A stretch of DNA of 54,024 nucleotides from assembly GCA_017521285.1 (NCBI GenBank), contig JAFXDG010000122.1, forward strand, positions 1 to 54,024, in the 5' to 3' direction. This DNA comes from Bacteroidaceae bacterium (lineage in GTDB: Bacteria > Bacteroidota > Bacteroidia > Bacteroidales > Bacteroidaceae). Below, piece after piece: positions 24,658 to 33,649 of this stretch. The notes beneath the pieces are model-generated. The model saw nothing but the letters and a program-made list of their open reading frames with translations, was not told where the DNA came from and did no database searches. The translations under genes were made by a program, and so were the position numbers. Positions within the stretch are counted from its first letter, which is position 1; the number at the start of each line of letters is the position of its first letter.

Positions 24658-26682
24658 ATGAGCGAAAATAAACAGAATAATACTCCCCAACAACCTAATA
24701 GGGGAAATGGTAATGGCGACCCGAAAATGCCGCCTATGCCAAAATTCAAATTGAATTGGTTGTACATGATTATCGGTGTCGCCCTGATTGTGTTGTGGTG
24801 GCAAAATGGTGAAGGAGGCTCAATCGTGAAGGAAGTGGCCTATGATCCTCAGTTCAAACAATATGTCAGTGAAGGGTATGCCAGTCGTGTAGTGGTGTAC
24901 GATGACCGCACACTGAATATGTATATCAAACCTTCGTTTGTGAAAGAAGTCTATGGTCCTGATGCAAGCAAAATTGGCCCTCATCCATACGTGAAAGTGC
25001 AGTATGGTTCGGAGGAAAGTTTGGAGCAATTCCTGGAAAAAGAAAAAACAGAAGGTCATTTTGACGGTTCCATTGAGTACGATAAGCACGAGGACTATTG
25101 GGGAGCTTTGATTGGTAGTCTGCTTCCGATTATACTGTTGGTTGTCATTTGGGTGTTTATCATGCGCCGCATGAGTGGCGGAGGCGGTATGATGGGACCG
25201 GGCAGTGTTTTCAGTGTGGGCAAGTCGAAGGCCAAATTAGTAGATAAAGACCAACCCGACCGTATTACTTTCAAGGATGTTGCCGGTCAGAAGGAGGCCA
25301 AGCAAGAGGTGGCCGAAATTGTAGAATTCTTGAAGAATCCTGCCAAATTTACTGAATTGGGTGGAAAGATTCCTAAAGGTGCATTGCTCGTTGGTCCTCC
25401 GGGAACAGGTAAGACATTGTTAGCCAAGGCTGTTGCAGGAGAGGCTGACGTTCCTTTCTTCTCTCTTTCGGGTTCAGATTTTGTGGAAATGTTTGTGGGT
25501 GTAGGTGCCAGTCGTGTGCGTGACCTTTTCCGTCAGGCTAAAGAGAAAGCACCCTGTATTATTTTCATTGATGAAATTGATGCTGTGGGACGTGCCCGCA
25601 GTCATGGTGCTACTATGGGAGGTGGCAATGATGAACGTGAGAGTACCTTGAACCAGTTACTTACTGAAATGGACGGTTTTGGTACCAATAGTGGCGTAAT
25701 CATTCTGGCTGCTACCAATCGGGCAGACATTCTTGATAAAGCATTGCTTCGCGCCGGTCGTTTTGACCGGCAGATACATGTGGATTTGCCTGATTTGAAC
25801 GAACGTAAGGAAGTTTTTGCTGTGCACTTGCGTCCTGTGAAAGTCGATGATACGGTGGATGTGGATCTTTTGGCTCGCCAGACACCGGGATTTAGTGGTG
25901 CTGACATTGCCAATGTTTGTAACGAAGCGGCCCTTATCGCGGCTCGCCATGATAAGAAGTCTGTAGGCAAACAGGATTTTCATGATGCTATTGACCGTAT
26001 CATAGGCGGATTGGAGAAGAAAACCAAGGTAATGACCAACGATGAGAAGCGTACTATTGCTTTGCATGAAGCCGGACATGCTACTCTTTCGTGGTTCCTT
26101 GAATATGCTAATCCTCTGATTAAGGTTACGATTGTGCCTCGTGGACGAGCTTTAGGTGCTGCATGGTATCTGCCTGAAGAGAGACAGATTACGACCAAGG
26201 AACAGATGTTGGATGAAATGTGTGCAACCTTGGGTGGACGTGCAGCAGAGGAACTTTTCGTAGGACGTATCTCTACTGGAGCAATGAACGACCTTGAACG
26301 TGTCACCAAACAGGCTTATGGTATGATTGCATACGCTGGTATGAGCGATCGTCTGCCCAACCTCTGTTATTACAATAATAATGAATATTCATTCCAACGT
26401 CCCTATAGCGAAAGTACTGCCCAACTCATTGATGAAGAAGTGAAGCTGATGGTGAACGAGCAGTATGCCCGTGCCAAGCAACTCCTTGATGAGCATCGGG
26501 AAGGACATGCTGCATTGGCAGAACTTTTGATGACCCGTGAAGTCATTTTTGCGGAAGATGTGGAACAGATTTTCGGAAAACGTCCTTGGACGTCTCGTTC
26601 TGAAGAAATCATGGCAGCCGAAGAGGCTCCGGATGAAAAGGCGGAGCGTGTGGAAGAGACAACCTTAAATAATGACTTGTAA
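24658..26682 (+). CDS. ftsH: ATP-dependent zinc metalloprotease FtsH, 674 aa
   Basis: Membrane-anchored AAA+ protease degrading misfolded and regulatory proteins. The first span is near residues 37-52 ([15 protein letters not shown]), a periplasmic region follows, and the second span is near 145-168. Walker A GPPGTGKT is at 246-253, Walker B FIDEIDA follows, and the second region of homology is in [19 protein letters not shown]. The zinc motif HEAGH is at 470-474. The C-terminal tail is acidic. Preceded by rsfS and followed directly by cdsA, as in many Bacteroidota. Confidence 0.98.
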   Translation: MSENKQNNTPQQPNRGNGNGDPKMPPMPKFKLNWLYMIIGVALIVLWWQNGEGGSIVKEVAYDPQFKQYVSEGYASRVVVYDDRTLNMYIKPSFVKEVYGPDASKIGPHPYVKVQYGSEESLEQFLEKEKTEGHFDGSIEYDKHEDYWGALIGSLLPIILLVVIWVFIMRRMSGGGGMMGPGSVFSVGKSKAKLVDKDQPDRITFKDVAGQKEAKQEVAEIVEFLKNPAKFTELGGKIPKGALLVGPPGTGKTLLAKAVAGEADVPFFSLSGSDFVEMFVGVGASRVRDLFRQAKEKAPCIIFIDEIDAVGRARSHGATMGGGNDERESTLNQLLTEMDGFGTNSGVIILAATNRADILDKALLRAGRFDRQIHVDLPDLNERKEVFAVHLRPVKVDDTVDVDLLARQTPGFSGADIANVCNEAALIAARHDKKSVGKQDFHDAIDRIIGGLEKKTKVMTNDEKRTIALHEAGHATLSWFLEYANPLIKVTIVPRGRALGAAWYLPEERQITTKEQMLDEMCATLGGRAAEELFVGRISTGAMNDLERVTKQAYGMIAYAGMSDRLPNLCYYNNNEYSFQRPYSESTAQLIDEEVKLMVNEQYARAKQLLDEHREGHAALAELLMTREVIFAEDVEQIFGKRPWTSRSEEIMAAEEAPDEKAERVEETTLNNDL

Positions 26683-26684
26683 TT

Positions 26685-27539
26685 ATGAAAAATTTTATCA
26701 AACGCACATTGACCGGTATTTTGTTCGTTGCCGTGTTGGTAGGATGTATTCTCTATACTCCCACTACATTTGGCTTGTTGTTTGCTCTCATTACGGGACT
26801 GGCCGTATGGGAGTTTGGTACACTTATCAACCAGAGTGGACAAGCCGTTATCAATCGCCCTATCTGTGGACTGGCCGGAGTTTATCTTTTCCTGGCCGTT
26901 ATGGGGTTTAGTGAAAATCTTTTCGGTGGCGAAGTTTTTGTTCCATATCTGATAATGCTTATCTATCTGTTGGTAGCCGAGTTGTATCTGCGCCGTCCCA
27001 ATCCGATGAACAATTGGGCCTATACGATGATGAGCCAGCTTTATGTGGCATTGCCTTTTGCTTTACTGAGCGTGCTTTATTTCTACCCGGTGCAAATGAT
27101 GCAGGGCGAGGCACTCACTGTGGCCGTCACTCCCATGTTGCCTTTGTCGGTTTTCATTTTCCTATGGGCAAGCGACTCGGGGGCCTATCTGGTAGGGTCG
27201 CTTATCGGTAAGCACCGATTGTTCGAACGTATTTCTCCCAAGAAGTCATGGGAAGGTTCCATTGGCGGTGGTGTATTGGCTTTGGTCGCAGCTTGGGTGT
27301 TGTGGTATTTCTTTCCTATAATGTCCTTGTGGCAATGGATTGGTATGGCCTTGGTTGTGGTTGTATTCGGTACATGGGGAGATTTGGTGGAATCATTGCT
27401 GAAGCGCCAACTTGGTATCAAGGATTCAGGCCATATCCTTCCTGGTCATGGAGGTATTCTTGACCGCTTCGACAGTTCTATGTTGGCAGTGCCTGCCGTG
27501 GTGATTTATCTTTATACCCTGTCTTTGTTTGTCGCATAA
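26685..27539 (+). CDS. cdsA: phosphatidate cytidylyltransferase, 284 aa
   Basis: It makes CDP-diacylglycerol from CTP and phosphatidate in the inner membrane. About eight spans are visible. The family signature near the C-terminus is clear: SDSGAYLVGSLIGKH, ISPKKSWEGSIGG and GDLVESLLKRQLGIKDSGHI followed by PGHGGILDRFDS. It begins 2 bp after the ftsH stop, indicating tight coupling, and dut follows. Confidence 0.96.
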   Translation: MKNFIKRTLTGILFVAVLVGCILYTPTTFGLLFALITGLAVWEFGTLINQSGQAVINRPICGLAGVYLFLAVMGFSENLFGGEVFVPYLIMLIYLLVAELYLRRPNPMNNWAYTMMSQLYVALPFALLSVLYFYPVQMMQGEALTVAVTPMLPLSVFIFLWASDSGAYLVGSLIGKHRLFERISPKKSWEGSIGGGVLALVAAWVLWYFFPIMSLWQWIGMALVVVVFGTWGDLVESLLKRQLGIKDSGHILPGHGGILDRFDSSMLAVPAVVIYLYTLSLFVA

Positions 27540-27563
27540 TTCTTGAATGTAATATATAACGAA

Positions 27564-27998
27564 ATGAACGTACAAGTTATCAATAAATCGAAGCATCCGC
27601 TTCCTGCCTACGCAACTGTGGCTTCGGCTGGTATGGACTTACGTGCCAATTTGAATGAGCCTATCGTGTTGAAACCGCTTCAGCGTTGTCTGGTTCCTAC
27701 GGGGCTTTTTATGGCTCTGCCTGTGGGATATGAAGCGCAGGTGCGTCCCCGAAGCGGCTTGGCTATCAAGAAAGGAATCACGGTGTTGAATACTCCTGGC
27801 ACCATTGATGCTGATTATCGTGGTGAGGTTTGTGTCATTCTGGTCAACCTTTCTACAGAGGATTTTGTCATTGAAGATGGCGAACGTATAGCCCAAATGG
27901 TGATTGCCCGTCACGAACAAGTGGAGTGGCAACCTGTAGAAGTTTTGGAAGATACAGAACGTGGCTCTGGTGGGTTTGGCCATAGCGGAACGAACTGA
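27564..27998 (+). CDS. dut: dUTP diphosphatase, 144 aa
   Basis: It hydrolyses dUTP to dUMP. The trimeric dUTPase motifs are in order: [44 protein letters not shown] and the C-terminal [10 protein letters not shown] that closes the active site. The ATG at 27564 starts [10 protein letters not shown]; an earlier TTG seven codons upstream is less likely. It lies 24 bp after cdsA and 14 bp before a TPR lipoprotein gene. Confidence 0.97.
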   Translation: MNVQVINKSKHPLPAYATVASAGMDLRANLNEPIVLKPLQRCLVPTGLFMALPVGYEAQVRPRSGLAIKKGITVLNTPGTIDADYRGEVCVILVNLSTEDFVIEDGERIAQMVIARHEQVEWQPVEVLEDTERGSGGFGHSGTN

Positions 27999-28012
27999 AG
28001 AAAGAAAAGGAC

Positions 28013-29764
28013 ATGAAACAACAACTCATAATCTCATACATCTTTGTCGTACTGGGCATTGGCCTGTCCACCACTTCATGTGGGACGCACAAAGCGGCGC
28101 AAGTGCAACCTGTAAGTCAATTGACTGAGGCTGACTATCGTCGCCATGACTACTATTTTTTGGAGGCAACCCGCCAGCGCGAGGCGGGCAACCATGCCGA
28201 TGCTTTGGCGTTGTATGAGCATTGTTTGAGTATCAATCCCCAGTCGGCAGCAGTCATGTATGAACTGGCGCAGTACTATGCTTTTTTGCAACAACCCGAA
28301 CGTTCGCGTGTCTTATTGGAAAAGGCTGTGGAGCTGCAACCCGATAACTTTTGGTATCGCCAGACGTTGGGTGCCTATTATCGGAGTATCAAAGAAATGG
28401 ACAAGGCAATCGCTGTCTATGAGGAAATGAGTACACAATTCCCTGCCCGTGGAGAGTTGTTGATGATGCTGATGGATTTGTACAGCCAGCAGAAGGATTA
28501 TCCTAATCTTATCAAAACTCTCGACCGTCTGGAGGTAAAGGAGGGAAAGAGTGAACAGCTCAGCATGGAGAAGTATCGTATTTACTTGCAGATGGGGGAT
28601 AAGGAGAATGCCTTTCGCGAAATGGAAAATCTTTCAAAAGAGTATCCTAACGATGTGCGTTACAGGGTGATGTTGGGCGACAGCTATTTGGACAATGAAC
28701 GTCCTGATGAAGCGTATGCTATCTTTCAGGCGGCTTTAGCTGAAGATCCGGAAAATGCTCAGGCGCAGCTTTCAATGGCTTCTTATTACGAACGTATGGG
28801 AATGGATTCCCTTTTCTATCTCCAGCAGGAAGCCGTATTGATGAATAGTAAGTTAGGAAGCAGTGTGAAGGCTGAAGTGATGCGACGCATTATTCTGCAA
28901 AATGAACAAACAGGAAAGGACAGTACCCGTGTACTCCAACTCTTTGACCGCATGTTGTCTGTTCCGCAGGAAGATGCCACTATTGCAACCCTTTGCTACA
29001 GCTATATGCAGCATAAGCAGATGGACGATAGTGTGGGTGTTCCTGTGTTGGAAAAGATTCTGGAGGTGGAGCCTGACAACATTGCTGCACGATACAGCCT
29101 GCTGATGGTGGCCGTCCGAAAGAACGATTATGCCGAAGCCGTGCGTATTTGCGAACCTGCCATTCAGTACAATCCCGAAGAGTTGGCGTTTTATTATTAT
29201 TTAGGTATCAGCTATTTCCAAGTGGAGCGGAATCTTGATGCTTTGGCTGTCTTGCAGAAAGGTGTGACACAGGTGACCCCCGAAAGCGACAAGAAACTGG
29301 TGTCCGACTTTTACACTTTTATCGGTGATTTGCATCATTCGATGGAAAAACAGGAAGCATGTTACGAAGCGTATGATTCGGCTCTTGTCTATAATCCGGA
29401 TAATATTGGTGTTCTTAACAATTATGCTTATTTTCTCTCCCTCGAGCGACGCAATTTGGACAAGGCCGAGGAGATGAGCTTCCGCACGGTGAAGGCTGAA
29501 CCCAAGAATGATACCTATCTCGATACCTATGCTTGGATTCTTTTTGAAAAGGAGCGCTACACCGAAGCGCGAATCTACATAGATGAGGCTATGAAGAACG
29601 GTGGCGGAGAAAGTGCGACCATTGTTGAGCATAGTGGCGACATCTATTATATGTTAGGTGAAGTTGATAAGGCTTTGGAGTTTTGGAAACAGGCTGCGGG
29701 GATGGAGCATGAATCGGCAACATTGGAACGAAAAATAAAACTGAAGAAATATATTAAGGAATAA
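28013..29764 (+). CDS. TPR-repeat lipoprotein, 583 aa
   Basis: The signal peptide ends in STTSCGTHK, giving a lipidated Cys near residue 23. The rest is built of TPR repeats, with units such as GNHADALALYEHCLSINPQS, KEMDKAIAVYEEMSTQFP and ERNLDALAVLQKGVTQVTPE, ending with ILFEKERYTEARIYIDEAM. It is likely an outer-membrane periplasmic-facing scaffold, similar in arrangement to PelB/BamD-like or LPS/cell-wall scaffolds, but no specific partner is visible. It sits in a tandem run with a DUF4292 lipoprotein (6 bp) and an EnvC-like protein (10 bp), suggesting a shared envelope role. Confidence 0.9.
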   Translation: MKQQLIISYIFVVLGIGLSTTSCGTHKAAQVQPVSQLTEADYRRHDYYFLEATRQREAGNHADALALYEHCLSINPQSAAVMYELAQYYAFLQQPERSRVLLEKAVELQPDNFWYRQTLGAYYRSIKEMDKAIAVYEEMSTQFPARGELLMMLMDLYSQQKDYPNLIKTLDRLEVKEGKSEQLSMEKYRIYLQMGDKENAFREMENLSKEYPNDVRYRVMLGDSYLDNERPDEAYAIFQAALAEDPENAQAQLSMASYYERMGMDSLFYLQQEAVLMNSKLGSSVKAEVMRRIILQNEQTGKDSTRVLQLFDRMLSVPQEDATIATLCYSYMQHKQMDDSVGVPVLEKILEVEPDNIAARYSLLMVAVRKNDYAEAVRICEPAIQYNPEELAFYYYLGISYFQVERNLDALAVLQKGVTQVTPESDKKLVSDFYTFIGDLHHSMEKQEACYEAYDSALVYNPDNIGVLNNYAYFLSLERRNLDKAEEMSFRTVKAEPKNDTYLDTYAWILFEKERYTEARIYIDEAMKNGGGESATIVEHSGDIYYMLGEVDKALEFWKQAAGMEHESATLERKIKLKKYIKE

Positions 29765-29770
29765 GAAAGA

Positions 29771-30622
29771 ATGATGAAGAAAACAACAAAACTATTGTGG
29801 CTCTCCCTGATGTTGGTGATGGGAGTAATGGCTGTTTCGTGTGGTTCAAAGAAAGCAGCTACGTCGGGACGTGTGGATATGAGTGGATTCTCAGAGACAG
29901 CTTATCTGAAGGCTGTTGTGGAGAATGCGCCTGAGTTTGATGCCTTTTCGGCTAAAATGCGTCTGGCTCTTTCCTATGGTGGCGAAAACATTTCGGTGGG
30001 TGGCTCCATCAAGATGAAGCGCGACGAAGCCATCCAACTCTCTTTGGTGGCTGTGGGTATTGTTGAGGCTGCCCGTATTGAATTTACTCCCAAGCGCCTG
30101 TTGGTGCTCGATCGTATTGGCCGCCGCTATGTGGAGGTGAAGTACGACGACCTGCCTTTTTTCAAGGATAGTAAGATTGATTTCTATACTCTGCAGGCTC
30201 TTTTCTGGAACGAGCTTTTCCTGCCTGGAGTGAAGCATGTGGAAAAGTGCGACATTTACAGTTTCCAACTGACTCGTAACGAGACTCAGGCCACGCTGAC
30301 GGCCGAAAAGGGTAAGCGCTTGAGCTATTCTTTTCTGACCGCCTTGACGACTGGATTGCTCGAAGAGTCGCGTATTCATGTAAGTGCCAAGAAGGAAAAC
30401 GATTATCAGTTGAATTGGGCTTATCGGGACTTCCTCACACTGGCCGGCAAGCAATTCCCTTCCAGTATGAGCCTTGCTTTACAGGGAATAGAGAAGCCCA
30501 TGAAGGCCTCGTTTAATTTTTCCCGTTGGGACACACAGCTGGATTACGAACCCCTGTCTGTGCCCAATCGCTACAAGCAAGTGGATGCGGCAGAGATTTT
30601 GAAGAACCTGTTGACGCTCTGA
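29771..30622 (+). CDS. DUF4292 family lipoprotein, 283 aa
   Basis: A lipoprotein signal runs MMKKTTKLLWLSLMLVMGVM and then AVSCGSKKAA, with the lipidated Cys near residue 24. The mature part has the beta-rich DUF4292 features: FDAFSAKMRLALSYGGENIS, IGRRYVEVKYDDLP and NRYKQVDAAEILKNLL at the end. The fold is LolB-like, and the protein may bind lipid. It sits between a TPR lipoprotein and an EnvC-like gene, so the three probably form an outer-membrane and peptidoglycan maintenance unit. Confidence 0.88.
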   Translation: MMKKTTKLLWLSLMLVMGVMAVSCGSKKAATSGRVDMSGFSETAYLKAVVENAPEFDAFSAKMRLALSYGGENISVGGSIKMKRDEAIQLSLVAVGIVEAARIEFTPKRLLVLDRIGRRYVEVKYDDLPFFKDSKIDFYTLQALFWNELFLPGVKHVEKCDIYSFQLTRNETQATLTAEKGKRLSYSFLTALTTGLLEESRIHVSAKKENDYQLNWAYRDFLTLAGKQFPSSMSLALQGIEKPMKASFNFSRWDTQLDYEPLSVPNRYKQVDAAEILKNLLTL

Positions 30623-30632
30623 TGGAAATCCA

Positions 30633-31940
30633 ATGAAACATCCGAAACTCCTTCTGTTATTACTGTTGGCTGTTTGTTGCTGCCAACCCTCTTTGGCTCA
30701 AACCAATCGGAAGATTGAGGAGCTGAAGAGTCAGCGCGGACAGTTGCAGGAACAGATCAAGCAGTCCGAGTCCCTCTTGCTCTCCACCAACAAGGATGTG
30801 AAGAGCCAGTTGGGCGACTTGGCGCTTATCAACAGCCAGTTGGAGGAGCGGCGGAAGTTTATCAAAGCCATCGAGAGTGAAATGGCGGCACTGGATGCTG
30901 ATATTCTCCGGCAAGAGAAACAGCTGAAGCAGTTGCAGGCCGACCTCAAGCAGAAGCAGGACAAGTATGCCCAGTCGGTGCGTTATCTGCGTAAAAGCCG
31001 CTCCATTGAAGATAAATTGATGTTTGTCTTTTCGGCCGAGAACTTTAACCAGATGTATCGTCGTTTGCGGTATGTTACCGAATATGCCGACTATCAGCGC
31101 TTGCAAGGCAACCAGTTGAAAGAAAAGCAGGCTCAGGTGGAGGCCAAGCGCAAAGAATTGTTGGCTGCGCGGGAAGAGAAAACCCAATTGCTGGCTCAGC
31201 GCGAAGAGGAACGCTCACGGATAGAGACGAAAGAGAAGCAGCAACGTGCCTTGGTCAACCAGTTGCAGAAGCGCCAGCGAAACCTGCAGGCAGAACTGAA
31301 GAAACAGCGCCAGCAATCACAACGCCTGAATGCGCAGATTGACAAGTTGATTGAGCAGGAGATTGCCGCTGCCAAACGTCGTGCTGCTGAAGAGGAACGC
31401 AAGCGTAAGGCCGTTGCACAAAAGGCTGCCGATAGCAAGAACAAAGGAGAAACCCAGTCGGAAGCGTCGGCCAAGAATCAAGGGAAGGATGTTCCCATGA
31501 TGGCCGAGTACACGGGTAATCGTCAGTTGTCGGGCGTATTTGAAAAGAACAAAGGCCGCCTGCCTATGCCCATTACCGGTTCTTACGCCATTGTCAGCCG
31601 TTTCGGACAATATGCCGTTGCCGGATTGAAGAATGTGAAACTGGACAATAAGGGTATTGACATCAAGGGGCAGAAGGGGGCACAAGCCCGCTCCATTTTC
31701 GATGGTGAAGTGTCTGCCGTCTTCCAGTTTGGTGGCTATACCAATGTGTTGGTGCGCCACGGCAGTTACATTTCCGTTTATTGCAATCTATCTTCAGCTT
31801 CCGTCAAGCTGGGACAGAAGCTGAAGACTCACGACTCCATCGGTACAGTAGCTACTGACGCTTCGGGAAATACCATCCTGCATTTCCAGCTTCGTAAGGA
31901 AACCACCAAACTCAACCCTGAACAGTGGTTGGGAAGGTAA
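30633..31940 (+). CDS. EnvC-like murein hydrolase activator with degenerate LytM domain, 435 aa
   Basis: A signal peptide (MKHPKLLLLLLLAVCCCQPS) is followed by a long coiled coil (about 25-265, very rich in K/E/Q/R) and a C-terminal LytM/M23 domain (about 330-435). The zinc site is altered: the usual H-x-G-x-D reads NKGID and the usual H-x-H reads ILHFQ, leaving Asp and one His. That pattern suits EnvC-type activators, which stimulate amidases but do not cut peptidoglycan. It is the last gene of the dut-TPR-DUF4292 run. Confidence 0.88.
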   Translation: MKHPKLLLLLLLAVCCCQPSLAQTNRKIEELKSQRGQLQEQIKQSESLLLSTNKDVKSQLGDLALINSQLEERRKFIKAIESEMAALDADILRQEKQLKQLQADLKQKQDKYAQSVRYLRKSRSIEDKLMFVFSAENFNQMYRRLRYVTEYADYQRLQGNQLKEKQAQVEAKRKELLAAREEKTQLLAQREEERSRIETKEKQQRALVNQLQKRQRNLQAELKKQRQQSQRLNAQIDKLIEQEIAAAKRRAAEEERKRKAVAQKAADSKNKGETQSEASAKNQGKDVPMMAEYTGNRQLSGVFEKNKGRLPMPITGSYAIVSRFGQYAVAGLKNVKLDNKGIDIKGQKGAQARSIFDGEVSAVFQFGGYTNVLVRHGSYISVYCNLSSASVKLGQKLKTHDSIGTVATDASGNTILHFQLRKETTKLNPEQWLGR

Positions 31941-31944
31941 GGGA

Positions 31945-32081
31945 GTGAAGAACGAAGAGTGAAGAATGAAGAGTGAAGAATCCAATAGTATTGCTGTGGT
32001 TCTTTACTCTTCTATTATATACCATCGCTGTCCTGCAGCGCATTGTATAGGATTACTCTTCGTTTTTCACTCTTCGTTCAC
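31945..32081. terminator. inverted repeat between convergent genes
   Basis: The left arm (31945-31980, GTGAAGAACGAAGAGTGAAG...) pairs imperfectly with the right arm (32052-32081, ...CACTCTTCGTTCAC). It lies after the EnvC stop and reaches the stop codon of the M20 gene. The loop is A/T-rich. It is likely a bidirectional transcript end or dispersed palindrome. Confidence 0.5.
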
Positions 32082-33136
32082 AGTTCGGCCCCATCAAGCA
32101 ACTCCAAGTAAATCTTTATGGCATCCTCAATCTCGTCGATAAGGATGTACTCGTCCGCAGTGTGTGAACGGCTGCTCTTTCCCGGCCCCATTTTCAGTGA
32201 GGGGAATTTCATCAGTGCCTGATCGGAAAGCGTGGGCGAACCGAAGGGTTTCAATCCCATCTCCACCGCACGGGTTACCAATGGGTGGTCGAGGTGGATG
32301 CTCGACGAATTCAGGCGGAACGAACGTGCTTTTGCTTCACATCGGATGTGCTTGGTTATCTCCTTGAAGAGTTCTTCGTTGCTGTACAATTCGTTGCTGC
32401 GTATATCCACCACGAAACTGCACCGGTCAGGCACCACATTGTGCTGTGTGCCGGCGTTCACCTGAGTGACACTCATCTTTACAGGCCCCAACAGGGGTGA
32501 AACTTTCTCGAACCGATAGTCGCGGAACCAGACAATGTCATCCAACACCTTATATATGGCATTGTCTCCCTCCTCGCGTGCGGCGTGTCCGGCGCGTCCG
32601 TAGGCCGTCACGTCCAATACCATCAGGCCTTTTTCGGCCACCGCAGGTTGCATCTCAGTGGGTTCGCCTACAATGGCTACCGTGATGGGGGGCAACATGG
32701 GCAATACACTCTCTATGCCTCCCTTGCCCGATACCTCTTCTTCGCACGATGCCAGATAGATGATGTTGTACGTCTGTGGGCGCAGGCACAATTGGCGGAA
32801 CACTTGCAACAGGCTCACCACACTGGCACCTGCATCGTTGCTGCCCAATCCGTAGATGCGTCCCTCTTCCACTACGGGCGTATGCGGATGGTGTTTCCAT
32901 CCTGCCACGGGCTTCACCGTATCGATGTGTGAGTTCAGCAGCAGGGTAGGGCGCTTCGGGTCGAAACCAGGGCTGAGGCACCACACGTTGTTGCCTGAGC
33001 GGTAGGTCAGGATGCCTACGCCTTCGATGAAATTCTGTAACGCATCGGCTACAGCCTCTTCTTCGCGACTGACTGAAGGAATGATGATGAGCTGTTTCAG
33101 CAGGCCCACGGCCTCTGACAAGATATGTTCGTCCAT
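32078..33136 (-). CDS. M20-family metallo-hydrolase (ArgE/DapE type), 352 aa
   Basis: Zinc-dependent amidohydrolase or deacylase. Metal ligands: His70 and Asp72 in LLNSHIDTVKP, Asp101 in LGSNDAGAS, Glu133-Glu134 in ASCEEEVSGKGG; the dimerisation domain lies in the middle and the last His is in SRSHTADEY. I chose MDEHILSEAV (ATG at 33134-33136) because the longer reading adds 28 intergenic-looking residues. Candidates include N-acyl-ornithine or N-acyl-citrulline deacylase of arginine synthesis, but no arginine genes lie nearby, so the substrate stays open. Confidence 0.88.
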   Translation of the reverse strand: MDEHILSEAVGLLKQLIIIPSVSREEEAVADALQNFIEGVGILTYRSGNNVWCLSPGFDPKRPTLLLNSHIDTVKPVAGWKHHPHTPVVEEGRIYGLGSNDAGASVVSLLQVFRQLCLRPQTYNIIYLASCEEEVSGKGGIESVLPMLPPITVAIVGEPTEMQPAVAEKGLMVLDVTAYGRAGHAAREEGDNAIYKVLDDIVWFRDYRFEKVSPLLGPVKMSVTQVNAGTQHNVVPDRCSFVVDIRSNELYSNEELFKEITKHIRCEAKARSFRLNSSSIHLDHPLVTRAVEMGLKPFGSPTLSDQALMKFPSLKMGPGKSSRSHTADEYILIDEIEDAIKIYLELLDGAEL

Positions 33137-33649
33137 AGTTCTTTTTATCCTTTTTCGTTTTGCGACGCGAAGATACTGCCATCTTTGCGAAGAACAAAGT
33201 TTTTCGGCCAAAAACACCAAAAATCATTTTCCCTTCCGAAAAAAGTGTCCAGAAATCATACAATTTGCACCTCTAAAAGTACGATTTAAACAATTTTAAG
33301 AAAATATATTTGGAAGATTTCGATACCTTTGTAAGACAAAACGGGTTACGAGTGAAGAGCTACGGGCCACAACTGAAAAGAAAAAATGAATATGCTACGG
33401 AGAGAAATCGGTTTGACACCTGCAAAAACTTGTCTGACTAAGGCGAAAACTTTAATCAACACTGCTGATTATATAATCACCACTGCTGATTACATGATTA
33501 GCACTGCTGATTATGTGATTAGTACTGCTGATTAAAGTTCTGACTAAAGGCAAAACGGAAAAAGAGCAAGGCAAACCAACTTTTCTCTTAGGCAAAACCA
33601 AAAGAGAGTGAAGCAATAGAAAAAAAGGACTTTAAAACATACCAAATTT
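33137..33649. other. 512-bp region without a gene
   Basis: Contains the tandem array at 33461-33534 and A/T-rich DNA. No ORF with protein character is present. The left part should hold the promoter of the M20 gene and the right part that of the FtsX-type gene, but no confident TAnnTTTG/-33 pair was found. Confidence 0.6.
33461..33534. repeat. four-copy tandem array, 21-bp period
   Basis: The core ACTGCTGATTA occurs at 33461, 33482, 33503 and 33524, exactly 21 bp apart, with variable fillers (TATAATCACC, CATGATTAGC, TGTGATTAGT). The array is bracketed by CTTTAATCA (33450-33458) and TGATTAAAG (about 33529-33537), which are complementary. The FtsX-type gene starts 115 bp downstream. No spacer-repeat structure of CRISPR type. 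Confidence 0.85.

Noticed and set aside
33461-33534. CRISPR array
   Set aside because: Units are only 21 bp with no unique spacers of constant length, and there are no cas genes.
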